A DNA stretch of 31,696 nucleotides from an uncultured Granulicatella sp. (GTDB taxonomy: Bacteria; Bacillota; Bacilli; Lactobacillales; Aerococcaceae), in assembly GCF_938030755.1 (NCBI RefSeq), contig NZ_CALHIF010000021.1, forward strand, positions 1 to 31,696. Reading direction: 5' to 3'. Position numbers and translations under genes: made by a program. Under the pieces are notes generated by a model. The model saw nothing but the letters and a program-made list of their open reading frames with translations, was not told where the DNA came from and did no database searches. This document shows positions 24,799 to 31,110 of this stretch, in pieces. Numbering within the stretch: position 1 is the first letter of the stretch; every line of letters begins with the position of its first letter.

Positions 24799-25818
24799 AT
24801 GGAATTTGAGAAACAACTCAATCGCATTAAAAACGGTCAAGTGAATCTGGTTTATTTAGTTCAAGGGAAAGAACCTTATTTACAAGAACTGGCACGAAAA
24901 GTGTTTTTAGAGACCATTGTGGCTCCTGAAGATCAAGACTTGAATGTGGGACGATTCAATATGGAGGAAGTCTCTATTCAAACAGCCATTCAAGATGCAG
25001 AGTCGGTTCCTTTTTTTGGAGAGAGAAGATTAGTAATGGTTGATCATCCAAGCTTTTTTACAGGGGAAAAAGAGAAAAAATCAATGGATCATCAATTAGA
25101 AAGATTACAGGCGTATTTAGAAAATCCAATGGAAAGTTCTGTGATGGTATTCTTTGCTCCGTACGATAAGTTGGACCAACGAAAGAAAATCGTGAAACAG
25201 TTAAAGAAAGTGGCGGTTTTATTAGATGCTAGTGAACTAACGGAGAGAGATGTTAAACAGTATATTCAAGATTCGTTGCGCAACCAGCAGTACACCATTC
25301 AAGAAGAAGCACTAGAGACCTTACTGGTAAAAACGCAATATTCACTAACGAATAGTATGAAAGAATTGGATAAACTGATGATTGCTTCCATTGATACAAA
25401 AATAATTACACTGGAATTAGTCGAGAGTTTAGTTGCCAAAACGTTGGAACAGAATATTTTTGAACTTGGGGAATCTATCTTGAAAAAAGAAGGAGTCAAG
25501 GCGCTCCAAATCTATCACGATATGTTACTACAAAAGGAAGACCCCTTGAAGATGAATGCGATTCTTTTAGGACAGTTTCGATTATTGCTTCAAGTGTCCT
25601 ACTTGAAAAGAGAAGGCTATCAAGAGCCAGAAATCCAAAAGATACTGGGCGTACATCCGTACCGCGTGAAGATTGCCCTGCAACAATCCAGAAGGTTCGG
25701 CTTACCGCTTTTAGAAAAAGCCTTTATGCAATTGGTCGACACGGAATATGCTCTAAAGACGAGTGTAGGGATTAAAGAGATGCAACTGGAATGGTTTATC
25801 TTACAGTTTTGTTCGTAG
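24799..25818 (+). CDS. holA: DNA polymerase III delta subunit
   Basis: 339 residues, the normal length for HolA. N-terminal AAA+-like module: VNLVYLVQGKEPYLQELARKV, then SVPFFGERRLVMVDHPSFF. The middle lid and C-terminal collar helices include ILLGQFRLLLQVSYLKREGY and LGVHPYRVKIALQQSRRF. Delta opens the beta clamp as part of the clamp loader in the replisome. ATG behind AGGAGGAGG. It follows comEC by 47 bases, a gene order common in Bacilli. Confidence 0.95.
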   Translation: MEFEKQLNRIKNGQVNLVYLVQGKEPYLQELARKVFLETIVAPEDQDLNVGRFNMEEVSIQTAIQDAESVPFFGERRLVMVDHPSFFTGEKEKKSMDHQLERLQAYLENPMESSVMVFFAPYDKLDQRKKIVKQLKKVAVLLDASELTERDVKQYIQDSLRNQQYTIQEEALETLLVKTQYSLTNSMKELDKLMIASIDTKIITLELVESLVAKTLEQNIFELGESILKKEGVKALQIYHDMLLQKEDPLKMNAILLGQFRLLLQVSYLKREGYQEPEIQKILGVHPYRVKIALQQSRRFGLPLLEKAFMQLVDTEYALKTSVGIKEMQLEWFILQFCS

Positions 25819-25859
25819 AAAACAATAAAATAAAAAAAATATAACAAGGAGGAATATGT

Positions 25860-26138
25860 ATGACCCCAATGATGATCATTATCGCTGCAGTTGTAGTATT
25901 CGTATTACTAAGTTATGTAAAGGTGAAAACAAACAAGATTTCTAATAGAGAAAGTTCTTATTCGAATACTAATCGTTCATCTAATGAACAAGTAGAGTAC
26001 ATCCCAGAAGAACTAGAAGAACACTTACGTACACTAAAACGAGACGGTCGCCTTATTCAAGCAATCAAAGACTTACGTGACGAAACAGGAATGGGCTTAG
26101 CCGAAGCCAAACAATTTATCGATGACTTATCTGTCTAA
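25860..26138 (+). CDS. Membrane-anchored L7/L12 C-terminal-like protein
   Basis: 92 residues. One N-terminal helix (about 4-20) without a lipobox or cleavage site, then a Ser/Asn-rich basic linker (about 22-45). The C-terminal domain (about 47-92) has RLIQAIKDLRDETGMGLAEAKQFIDD, the helix-turn-helix pattern of the ribosomal L7/L12 C-terminal domain, where IKAVRE.TGLGLKEAKDLV is usual. Such proteins exist in Lactobacillales but their role is unknown. AAGGAGG precedes the ATG. It follows holA by 41 bases and ends at a strong terminator. Confidence 0.8.
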   Translation: MTPMMIIIAAVVVFVLLSYVKVKTNKISNRESSYSNTNRSSNEQVEYIPEELEEHLRTLKRDGRLIQAIKDLRDETGMGLAEAKQFIDDLSV

Positions 26139-26145
26139 CAAAAGC

Positions 26146-26189
26146 AGAGTGCCCGGGGAGGAATCTTCCTTCCCGAGCACTCTTTTTTT
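26146..26189 (+). terminator. Strong GC-rich terminator
   Basis: AGAGTGCCCGGGGAGGAA (26146-26163) pairs with TTCCTTCCCGAGCACTCT, with two mismatches, followed by TTTTTTT. It ends the rsmD-to-L7/L12-like unit. Confidence 0.93.
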
Positions 26190-26300
26190 CTTCCCGGAGT
26201 CTTCACATTGTTCATGCCCTTTTTTCCTAGCAACTTCATATCCCCCGGGCTCTCTTTTCTTTCCCGGAGCAGTCCCATTGTTCGGGCTTCTTTTTTATCT
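26174..26300 (+). repeat. Degenerate ~70-base direct repeat of the terminator tail
   Basis: Two units share TTCCCGGAG, CATTGTTC and a following CCC/GGGC run with TTTTTT: 26191-26226 and 26261-26297. They follow related CTCTTTT runs. This looks like a tandem duplication of the terminator flank that has decayed. The open reading frame through it (26122-26316) has no ribosome site and is not a gene. Confidence 0.5.
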
Positions 26301-26315
26301 CTGGAATCAAGAATA

Positions 26316-26584
26316 GGGTAAAATTCTTACGGATTCTACGGGTGAAATCTAATAAGAGGATAAACAAAAAAGAATCAGTTTATTGAAAGAATAGCGGGAA
26401 CGTGCATTAAATGCGAATTAGCAGGAGTAGGAAGTCCTTCCGTACTCCTACTTTGAGGCTTTAAAGGCGAGAGACCTAGGCTCGAGCCGTTGCCCCGCTA
26501 TAACTCTTTCAATAACAAAACTGATTCTTTTCAGTTTATCTGATAAAGAAATCTACCTTGAAGAAATCCGTAAGGATTTTACCC
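26316..26584 (+). repeat. Foldback repeat copy 4, long-armed
   Basis: The largest copy. The 5' arm 26316-26398 and the 3' arm 26494-26584 are near-complementary: GGGTAAAATtCTTACGGATT at one end matches the far end AATCCGTAAgGATTTTACCC, and AAGAATCAGTTT, ATTGAAAGA and AGCGGG match further in. The inner hairpin pairs AGCAGGAGTA (26420-26429) with TACTCCTACT (26443-26452), one mismatch. The core GGCTTTAAAGGCGAGAGAC is followed by GGCTCGAGCC. It lies between convergent genes. Confidence 0.88.
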
Positions 26585-26619
26585 AACCAACAAGAAGCAC
26601 CACTTCTATTTCAGAGCAT

Positions 26620-26651
26620 AAAAAAAGAGCCCGAGATCAATTCTCAGGCTA
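26620..26651 (-). terminator. Terminator of rpsT
   Basis: On the minus strand AGCCTGAG (26650-26643) pairs with CTCGGGCT (26635-26628), one G-T pair, followed by CTTTTTT. Confidence 0.9.
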
Positions 26652-26655
26652 ATTA

Positions 26656-26910
26656 TTATTTGCTTAATTTTGCAGCAAGACGTGATTTGTCACGAGAAGC
26701 TTTGTTTTTGTGGATTAATCCTTTAGAAGCAGCTCCGTCGATTGCTTTGTGAGCAGCACGTAATAATTCTTCAGCATTTTCAGCACCTTCAGCTACTGCA
26801 GCTTCGAATTTTTTGATAGCAGTACGCATAGCAGAAGTTTGTGAGTTGTTTGCTAGTGTTGACTTTTTGTTAGTACGAACACGTTTGATTTGTGATGCGA
26901 TATTTGGCAA
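26656..26910 (-). CDS. rpsT: 30S ribosomal protein S20
   Basis: 84 residues beginning MPNIASQIKRVRTNKKS, the standard S20 start. The initiation codon is TTG at 26910, six bases after GAGGGGTG. An in-frame GTG nine bases earlier would add MNP and overlaps the ribosome site. S20 binds 16S rRNA early in 30S assembly. A UUG start is also used by E. coli rpsT, where it takes part in autogenous control, so the same may hold here. The gene is monocistronic, with an excellent promoter and its own terminator, and is convergent with the preceding unit. Confidence 0.95.
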   Translation of the reverse strand: MPNIASQIKRVRTNKKSTLANNSQTSAMRTAIKKFEAAVAEGAENAEELLRAAHKAIDGAASKGLIHKNKASRDKSRLAAKLSK

Positions 26911-26945
26911 TGGGTTCACCCCTCTTTCATTTTACATGTATAATC

Positions 26946-27001
26946 ACTGATCAGTTGTTTCCAACACGGACTATTATACAAAAGTCCAGTATGAAATGCA
27001 A
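26946..27001 (-). promoter_or_regulatory. Promoter of rpsT
   Basis: Minus strand: -35 TTGCAT (27001-26996), 17 bases, -10 TATAAT (26978-26973). In the leader, ACTGATCAGT (26946-26955) is a 10-base palindrome just before the ribosome site. Confidence 0.85.
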
Positions 27002-27053
27002 GTAAGGTATAGGGTTGGGAGGGTGCAAGCTGGCGGTAAATATTGTTTATTGA

Positions 27054-27062
27054 TGGTATAAT
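27054..27062 (+). promoter_or_regulatory. Extended -10 promoter of uvrB
   Basis: TGGTATAAT (27054-27062) is a strong extended -10 about 30 bases before uvrB. No clear -35, and no LexA/DinR box (CGAAC-N4-GTTCG) was seen. Confidence 0.6.
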
Positions 27063-27091
27063 GGAAAAGAATCGAAAAAAGAGGTGAAGGT

Positions 27092-29074
27092 ATGAATGAA
27101 TTTAAACTAGTGGCTCCGTATACGCCACAAGGAGATCAACCTCAGGCTATCCAAGAATTAGTGGAGGGGCTTAATAAGGGAGTTAAAGAACAGACACTTC
27201 TTGGTGCGACAGGTACTGGGAAGACATTTACAATTGCTAATGTGATAAAAGAAGTGAATAAACCGACATTAGTGCTAGCCCATAATAAAACATTGGCAGG
27301 GCAATTATATGGAGAGTTAAAAGAATTCTTTCCAGACAATGCCGTAGAATATTTTGTTTCTTATTATGATTACTACCAACCAGAAGCTTATGTGCCTTCT
27401 AGTGATACTTATATTGAAAAAGAATCCAGTGTCAATGATGAAATCGATAAGTTGCGTCACTCTGCTACAAGCGCGCTTTTGGAAAGAAGAGATGTCATTG
27501 TAGTTGCTTCCGTATCTTCTATGTACGGGTTAGTAAATCCAGAAGACTACCGTGACCATGTATTGTCTCTTCGTGAAGGAATGGAAATAGAAAGAGACGA
27601 GTTACTTCGTCGTTTAGTCGAAATGCAGTTTGAACGCAATGACTATGATTTCAGAAGGGGAACATTCCGAGTTCGAGGAGATGTCGTCGAAATCTTCCTT
27701 GCTGGACATGATGCAACGGCGTTTCGAATCGAGTTTTTTGGAGACGAAATTGAAGCGATTAAAGAAGTAGATGTGTTAACGGGAGAAATTAAGGCAACTG
27801 TAGAGCATGTTCCAATCTTCCCGGCAACGCACTTTGTCGCGAATGAGGATCAAATTTCTAAGGCGGTTGCAACGATTAAAGAAGAACTCGCACTCCGCTT
27901 AAAAGAATTACGGGATAATAATGAGTTGCTTGAAGCACAACGCTTAGAGCAAAGAACCAATTACGATATTGAAATGCTCCTAGAGATGGGATATTGTAAT
28001 GGGATTGAAAACTATTCTCGCCATATGGATGGGAGAAAGCCAGGACAACCACCATATACACTGCTTGATTTCTTCCCAGAAGATGCCTTGTTTGTGGTGG
28101 ATGAGTCTCATATTACGATGTCTCAAATTCGTGGAATGTATAATGGGGACCGCGCGCGTAAGGAGCAGTTAATTAAGTACGGATTTAGATTGCCAAGTGC
28201 GCTAGATAATCGTCCTTTACGCTTTGAAGAGTTTGAAGCGAAAGTTCCGCAAATTATTTATATTTCTGCGACTCCGGGGCCATATGAATTAGCTCATACG
28301 CCAAAAGTCACCGAGCAAATCATTCGTCCGACAGGCTTACTAGATCCTCCTGTGGAAGTTCGCCCAATCAAAGGGCAAATTGATGACCTAATTAGTGAAA
28401 TTAATTTACGTGTTGAACGGAATGAGCGTGTCTTTATTACGACGCTTACGAAAAAGATGTCTGAAGACTTAACGGATTACCTAGAAGAAGTAGGAATTAA
28501 AGTGAAGTACCTTCATAGTGATATTAAGACATTGGAGCGTACTGAAATCATCCGAAACCTGCGATTAGGAGAATTCGACGTATTGGTCGGAATCAACTTA
28601 CTTCGTGAAGGCTTAGACGTACCAGAAGTTTCTCTGGTGGCGATTCTAGATGCCGATAAAGAAGGCTTCCTGCGTAGCGAGCGAGCTTTAGTGCAAACGA
28701 TTGGACGTGCCGCACGAAATGCAAATGGCCGAGTGATTATGTATGCCGATAAGATTACAGACTCTATGCAAAGAGCGATTGATGAAACCAACCGTCGTCG
28801 CAGTGTTCAAGAGGCTTATAATAAGGAACACGGCATTGTTCCGAAGACCATCGTGAAGAATATACGTGATTTAATCGCGATTACACATGAAGTGGAAAAA
28901 GAAGATGCTCCAAGCACTGCAAGAGACTTCAAGAAAATGTCGCAAGAACAAAGACGAGAAGCCATCGAGTTGCTGGAATTGGATATGCGTGCAGCTGCTA
29001 AAGCATTGGATTTCGAAAAAGCAGCCGATCTGCGTGATGTGATTTTAGAGCTAAGAGCTGAGTATAAATTATAA
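27092..29074 (+). CDS. uvrB: Excinuclease ABC subunit B
   Basis: 660 residues, full length. Walker A GATGTGKT (38-45), the beta-hairpin YYDYYQPEAYVP (about 90-101) that probes DNA strands, helicase motif DESH (about 337-340), motif VI region QTIGRAARN, and the C-terminal UVR helix pair (MRAAAKALDFEKAADLRDVI) that binds UvrC. It verifies DNA damage handed over by UvrA in nucleotide excision repair. ATG behind GAGGTGAAGG. uvrA, often directly downstream in relatives, is absent; the next gene begins 12 bases later and is unrelated. Confidence 0.97.
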   Translation: MNEFKLVAPYTPQGDQPQAIQELVEGLNKGVKEQTLLGATGTGKTFTIANVIKEVNKPTLVLAHNKTLAGQLYGELKEFFPDNAVEYFVSYYDYYQPEAYVPSSDTYIEKESSVNDEIDKLRHSATSALLERRDVIVVASVSSMYGLVNPEDYRDHVLSLREGMEIERDELLRRLVEMQFERNDYDFRRGTFRVRGDVVEIFLAGHDATAFRIEFFGDEIEAIKEVDVLTGEIKATVEHVPIFPATHFVANEDQISKAVATIKEELALRLKELRDNNELLEAQRLEQRTNYDIEMLLEMGYCNGIENYSRHMDGRKPGQPPYTLLDFFPEDALFVVDESHITMSQIRGMYNGDRARKEQLIKYGFRLPSALDNRPLRFEEFEAKVPQIIYISATPGPYELAHTPKVTEQIIRPTGLLDPPVEVRPIKGQIDDLISEINLRVERNERVFITTLTKKMSEDLTDYLEEVGIKVKYLHSDIKTLERTEIIRNLRLGEFDVLVGINLLREGLDVPEVSLVAILDADKEGFLRSERALVQTIGRAARNANGRVIMYADKITDSMQRAIDETNRRRSVQEAYNKEHGIVPKTIVKNIRDLIAITHEVEKEDAPSTARDFKKMSQEQRREAIELLELDMRAAAKALDFEKAADLRDVILELRAEYKL

Positions 29075-29086
29075 GAGGGTTATTCG

Positions 29087-29731
29087 ATGAAATGGAAGTT
29101 AAAAGAAGACCTGATAGAACATGAAGGAGAAACAATTCTAAGCCGTATAGAAGGTTTCTCCTTCTATATTGTCAGTGCCACAAAAGAAAAGGGATTAGAA
29201 ATCATTGTTTTAGATGAGTTTAATGAACGATATACTTTGTTTGATGTAGAAACAACGGGAAGTAGTATTGCCCAAGCCCTTCGAGAAGAAGCCGGTGAAA
29301 TGGCGACCAAGTGGATTCATCCTCTACAGGGAGAATTGAGTGTTACGAAGGAAAAATGGACGAATTGGATTCATAGTAATATTGTCCCTTTTAGTTCTCA
29401 ACCGTTCAAAAGGTCGTCAGCTACATTGTTTAGAGTGGAAGAGCAAGGAAAGTGCTATGCCTTGATGACGGAAATTCCGTTCCATAAATTAGGGGTTGCA
29501 AGTGAAGAGCGAGTGTTAATCTTGAATGTAAAGATAGATCCGAACACAAAGGAAAAACTATTAACGAATGAAGGTTTCTTTGAAGTATATCATATGAATA
29601 AAAAGCATTGGATTTCAATTGCATTAAATGTATGCACAGATGAAGCACTCATTAAAGAGCGTATCTATTACAGCTACAAATGTGTTGCAAAGAAAGACAA
29701 TTCTTTACTTTCTAAAAGAGGTTCGTTATAA
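29087..29731 (+). CDS. MmcQ/YjbR-like protein with an extra N-terminal domain
   Basis: 214 residues, soluble. The C-terminal half (about 100-205) ends in FFEVYHMNKKHWISIALNV, then DEALIKERIYYSYKCVAKK. This is the hallmark of the MmcQ/YjbR family (CyaY-like fold, sometimes called DNA-binding): HMNKKHWITIxLD..., then ELIxxSYxLV. The N-terminal half (about 1-95) is a separate alpha/beta region (ILSRIEGFSFYIVSATKEKGLEIIVLD) of unknown role. AGAGGG precedes the ATG. It is 12 bases after uvrB and 38 before asd, so it is probably in one operon with both. Function unknown; a link to DNA repair would be inference from context. Confidence 0.75.
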   Translation: MKWKLKEDLIEHEGETILSRIEGFSFYIVSATKEKGLEIIVLDEFNERYTLFDVETTGSSIAQALREEAGEMATKWIHPLQGELSVTKEKWTNWIHSNIVPFSSQPFKRSSATLFRVEEQGKCYALMTEIPFHKLGVASEERVLILNVKIDPNTKEKLLTNEGFFEVYHMNKKHWISIALNVCTDEALIKERIYYSYKCVAKKDNSLLSKRGSL

Positions 29732-29769
29732 TTTTCAACATAGCGTTTTAGCAAAAAGGAGATTTTTTT

Positions 29770-30762
29770 ATGGTAAATATTGCAATTGTAGGAGCGACAG
29801 GGGTCGTTGGAACAAAAATGATTGAACGTTTAGAAGAAAGTAACTTACAAGTGGATCACTTATATCTACTGGCATCAGCGCGTTCAGCAGGGAAAGTACT
29901 ACAGTTTAGAGGAAAAGAGTATATAGTGGAAGAATTAACAGAAGACTCCTTCAAGCGTGATATTGACTATGCCATCTTCTCAGCAGGGGGCGGTACTTCA
30001 TTGAAATTTGCGCCAATCGCAGAACGTGACGGCGTGATTGTCATCGATAACTCAAGCGCATGGAGAATGGATCCAGAGATTGATTTAGTCGTACCAGAAT
30101 GTAACGCACCAACATTAGAGCGCAAAATTATCGCAAATCCAAACTGCTCAACCATCCAATCTGTTGTACCATTACGTCCATTGCATGATGCATTTGGATT
30201 AAAACGTGTGGCTTATACCACTTACCAAGCTGTTTCAGGTTCTGGACAAGCAGGGATTAATGATTTAAGAAATGGGGAAAAAGGGGAAGCGCCAACGAAC
30301 TACCCACACCCAATTTACAATAATGTATTGCCTCATATCGATGTGTTTTTAGAAAATGGCTATACAAAAGAAGAGATGAAAATGATTCTAGAAACACGCA
30401 AGATTCTAGGGTTATCAGAGGATGTAGCTGTGACAGCCACTTGTGTGCGTGTACCTGTTTATAACTCACACTCTGTAGAAATTAATGTGACTTTCGAGAA
30501 GGACACAACTCCTGAAGAAATTCGTGCGATTTTAGAAAAAGCACCGGGAGTAATCGTATTAGATAAACCTGAGGAAAATGTGTATCCAACACCATTACAA
30601 GCAACTGGACATGATGAAGTGTATGTGGGACGTATTCGCCGTGACATTTCTCAACCAAACAGCTTCCACATCTGGTGTGTGGGCGACAATATTCGTAAAG
30701 GTGCTGCGAGCAATGCTATCCAAATTGCGGAGTACATTGAAGAGCACGGATTACGTAAATAA
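29770..30762 (+). CDS. asd: Aspartate-semialdehyde dehydrogenase
   Basis: 330 residues. The N-terminal nucleotide site is VGATGVVG (7-14), the catalytic cysteine C126 lies in NPNCST, and the substrate-binding QAVSGSGQAG and CVRVPVYNSHS motifs are present. It reduces aspartyl phosphate to aspartate semialdehyde, the branch point to lysine/diaminopimelate, threonine and methionine. ATG behind AAGGAG. dapA, a common partner, does not follow. There is no lysine riboswitch or T-box in the 38-base upstream gap. The hairpin of repeat copy 5 serves as its likely terminator. Confidence 0.95.
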   Translation: MVNIAIVGATGVVGTKMIERLEESNLQVDHLYLLASARSAGKVLQFRGKEYIVEELTEDSFKRDIDYAIFSAGGGTSLKFAPIAERDGVIVIDNSSAWRMDPEIDLVVPECNAPTLERKIIANPNCSTIQSVVPLRPLHDAFGLKRVAYTTYQAVSGSGQAGINDLRNGEKGEAPTNYPHPIYNNVLPHIDVFLENGYTKEEMKMILETRKILGLSEDVAVTATCVRVPVYNSHSVEINVTFEKDTTPEEIRAILEKAPGVIVLDKPEENVYPTPLQATGHDEVYVGRIRRDISQPNSFHIWCVGDNIRKGAASNAIQIAEYIEEHGLRK

Positions 30763-30813
30763 TTCAATAGAAGACTGGATATATAGGGCACAGTATAGTA
30801 AATACATGAGGAT

Positions 30814-30920
30814 GACTCTAAATCTTTACGGAGTTCTTCATAATAGCTATAACGATGCACCGGTTCGAGCCTCAAAGGGAGCGTATGGAATGAAATTCCT
30901 ACGCTCTCTTTTTGTACAAT
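30814..30920 (-). repeat. Foldback repeat copy 5, degenerate
   Basis: Minus-strand copy. The inner hairpin TACGCTC/GAGCGTA (30879-30885 with 30900-30906, GGAAT/ATTCC top) is intact, but the core is shortened: GAGGCT runs straight into CGAACCGG, losing about 19 bases. The 3' arm (TATTATGAAGAACTCCGTAAAGATT, read in parts at about 30814-30850) remains, while the 5' arm is not clear. The 348-base gap 30763-31110 also holds the palindromes and promoter of the next gene. Confidence 0.75.
30877..30913 (+). terminator. Probable terminator of asd made from the repeat hairpin
   Basis: On the plus strand GAGCGTA-t-GGAAT, loop GAA, ATTCC-TACGCTC is followed by TCTTTTT (30907-30913). It is the only terminator-like structure after asd. 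Confidence 0.7.
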
Positions 30921-30938
30921 GGTTCAAATAAAACGAGA

Positions 30939-31015
30939 TGTATCATTAATGATACAACTTTAGTTAGAAAAAAGTGAGTGTCACATTTTTGTTACGTAAT
31001 ATTATTGTTACACTC
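30939..31015. promoter_or_regulatory. Palindromes upstream of the ABC exporter
   Basis: TGTATCATTAATGATACA (30939-30956) is a perfect 18-base palindrome. A second inverted repeat, GAGTGTCAC (30976-30984)/GTTACACTC (31007-31015), has one mismatch. Both fit dimeric-repressor operators for the exporter gene starting at 31111. Confidence 0.5.
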
Positions 31016-31068
31016 CGAAACATCAAATGAAAGAAGCAAGGTTATCCTCTTTCGATGAGAGTAAAATA

Positions 31069-31077
31069 TGATACAAT
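31069..31077 (+). promoter_or_regulatory. Extended -10 promoter of the ABC exporter
   Basis: TGATACAAT (31069-31077) is an extended -10 about 34 bases before the GTG. The -35 is poor (TTTCGA, 31050-31055, 16-base spacer). Confidence 0.45.
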
Positions 31078-31110
31078 AAAACTATTATAGAAGTAAAAGG
31101 GAGTACGCGT

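Noticed and set aside
26122..26316. 64-codon frame after the L7/L12-like gene
   Set aside because: It crosses a strong terminator and its decayed repeats, with Phe/Ser/Pro-rich nonsense and no ribosome site.
26558..26752. 64-codon plus-strand frame overlapping rpsT
   Set aside because: Antisense shadow of rpsT, its terminator and the repeat arm.
30578..30931. 117-codon frame across the asd end and repeat copy 5
   Set aside because: Out of frame with asd, no ribosome site, and half of it is repeat sequence.
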